Shown: in pieces, positions 62,740 to 64,000 of the stretch
Position numbering within the stretch: position 1 is the stretch's first letter
Layout of the letters: each line of letters begins with the position of its first letter
DNA from: Cyclina sinensis
Taxonomy: Eukaryota; Mollusca; Bivalvia; Venerida; Veneridae
Direction of reading: 5' to 3'
Assembly (NCBI GenBank): GCA_012932295.1
Contig: JAAONU010000001.1
Coordinates: forward strand, 49,573,134-49,637,133
DNA: 64,000 bases
Made by a program: the position numbers and the translations under genes
The notes under the pieces: generated by a model
What the model was told of the DNA's origin: nothing
The model's database searches: none
What the model saw: the letters and a program-made list of their open reading frames with translations, nothing else

Positions 62740-64000
62740 ACGAAAAATGTCAAAACAAAAGGCTAAAACCAGAACGGATAGAAAATTAGCTGGAGAAGAG
62801 AGGGATGGAATAAAACTGAAAGCAAGATATTTGCATATACCTCAAATCTTAGATTTTTTGTTTAAAGAAAAAACATTCCAGAAACTGTACAGTCCTCAAT
62901 AATTTTATGCGCTGTCTGTGTTTCATCATGCCGCCACCCTGCAGCCATAAATGTTTACATAGAAACAAATTCAAATGATCTGGAAGAAAACATTAATATT
63001 GCAAAACTTTGTGCATTGCGGTTGCTCAGAATGCACATGGAAGATATGACACAGATGATCTGAATAACACATTTAAATATTGAAGATATATCTGCAGTTA
63101 GAGGCATCTTTTAAAACGAGTCAAGTTCAATACAGAATTCAGTATTAGATTCATTAGTGACAGAAAGTGTAGAAGATACTGATGGCAGATTATATGAAGC
63201 TCTACAAGAAGAAAATGAAATGAACAATTTCATACACACTCTTGGTTTTGAGCCACATAGACCACCTAAAATGATAACTTTGCACCCTCCACCAGTGACT
63301 GGAAGAGATGATGCCATAACAAAGCTGCAAGAGGTTTTAGAGGATATTCTCATCAAGACAGATCTTGAAGATCGGAAAGGCAGTATGAAATATCATTTGC
63401 ACCTGACAACAAAATTGGAGCAGATTCATTCAAAGCAGGAAAAGAGACAGAAGTACCATCAATTTCTTGTAGAATTTCCTGTCATGCATCTGAGAAAATC
63501 AAAAATTATAACTCCTGTAAGTGCATATACAGATGCTAGCCTACTTCACACTTTTAAATACATAAGAGGCGATGAATGTATAGAATGGAAAAAGCTGATG
63601 TCAGTAGAACACATTGACACATTGACATTGTCTAACTGTAGGTTTTCAGCTGATGTCAGTAGAACACATTGACACATTGACATTGTCTAACTGTAGGTTT
63701 TCAGCTTTCATTAATTCAAAAATTCTTTCTGAGTCGCACCTCAGCAGAACAATTTTTTATATCAAATCAATTATTTCAATGCAGATTTCTGAAGAATCAG
63801 GCCAGACTATCATGATTTCATAAAAAAAGGGTGAAAATAACAATGGGACATTTGCTCTTCATGTTGAAAGTATGCGTCATTGTCAAGCGATATTTGCAAT
63901 TGATTTTGCAGAATGACTAGAAGGAGCAGAAAAGTACTTGCTACCTCTTGCAGCTGATATAGATTTAAAGTTTCAAGAACCAAAGGAAAGCTGCTGCTAT
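62740..64000 (+). pseudogene. Decaying intronless ORF of unknown family, runs off the window
   Basis: The frame is open from 63115 to 63672 (about 185 codons; no convincing ATG at the start). Composition is that of real protein, with charged helices (LQEENEMNNF, TKLEQIHSKQEKRQKYHQF) and ordered segments (LLHTFKYIRGDECIEWKKL). Upstream, 62745-62880 has another open piece (KTRTDRKLAGEERDGIKLKA) separated by stops. A 55-bp tandem duplication at 63595-63704 shifts the frame and ends the ORF; past it, protein-like sequence continues with two more stops (end: PLAADIDLKFQEPKE). I do not recognise the family; a transposon-derived or retrocopied gene is likely given the decay and lack of introns, but this is inference. 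Confidence 0.45.
63595..63704. repeat. Exact 55-bp tandem duplication
   Basis: 63595-63649 and 63650-63704 are identical (begin CTGATGTCAGTAGAACACAT, end GGTTTTCAG). 55 is not a multiple of three, so it disrupts the ORF that crosses it. Confidence 0.97.

Noticed and set aside
57191..64000. Search for the N-terminal phospho-lyase exon
   Set aside because: No minus-strand ATG exon with a donor in the required phase and the expected ALRKK-like sequence was found; it probably lies beyond the window.

Overview
The window is animal nuclear DNA: AT-rich, with short GT-AG introns in one gene and long repeat-filled introns in another, tRNA-derived SINEs and many DNA-transposon remnants. About a quarter of it is arrays of 110-190 bp tandem units that start with a small hairpin and end with a (GGAC)n-like microsatellite, a second hairpin and an A-rich tail. 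That is the architecture of the 'pearl' elements of bivalve molluscs (Helentron-associated, HINE-type). With the protein evidence, a bivalve mollusc is the best guess; the species cannot be named from sequence alone.

Layout. At 29-2797 (+) are the last five exons of IFT140, a retrograde intraflagellar-transport (IFT-A) subunit, followed by an AT-rich 3' region. At 8821-12329 (-) are three phase-compatible exons forming the C-terminus of a gene I cannot name. From 12.3 to 32.9 kb there is almost only repeat DNA: a degenerate mariner transposase, about ten pearl-like arrays and several MITEs. At 32953-57190 (-) lies a class-III, PLP-dependent aminotransferase-fold gene of the ethanolamine-phosphate / 5-phosphohydroxylysine phospho-lyase family (ETNPPL/PHYKPL). 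It has 12 constitutive-or-alternative exon slots; the N-terminal exon was not found. From 57.6 to 62.7 kb come a foldback-type element, a satellite-like array of GTTAAC palindromes, SINEs and a (GT)25 run. At 62.7-64.0 kb is a partly decayed ORF of unknown family.

The observation I rate highest is in the phospho-lyase gene. It contains two copies of one 83-nt exon (46643-46725 and 43319-43401), with identical length, phase and splice-site positions but only about 40% identical at protein level. Using both would shift the frame, so they should be mutually exclusive. The exon encodes the E-x-x-x segment that, in class-III aminotransferases, carries a conserved Glu near the substrate. The substrate-facing N-terminal motif also differs from that of vertebrate family members.

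Other structural signals: every pearl-like array that could be oriented (about 18) lies on the + strand, antisense to both minus-strand genes. The arrays carry about 20 exact nuclear-receptor extended half-sites (TCAAGGTCA). The foldback element has 9-bp target duplications. The GTTAAC array alternates two unit types, a higher-order repeat.
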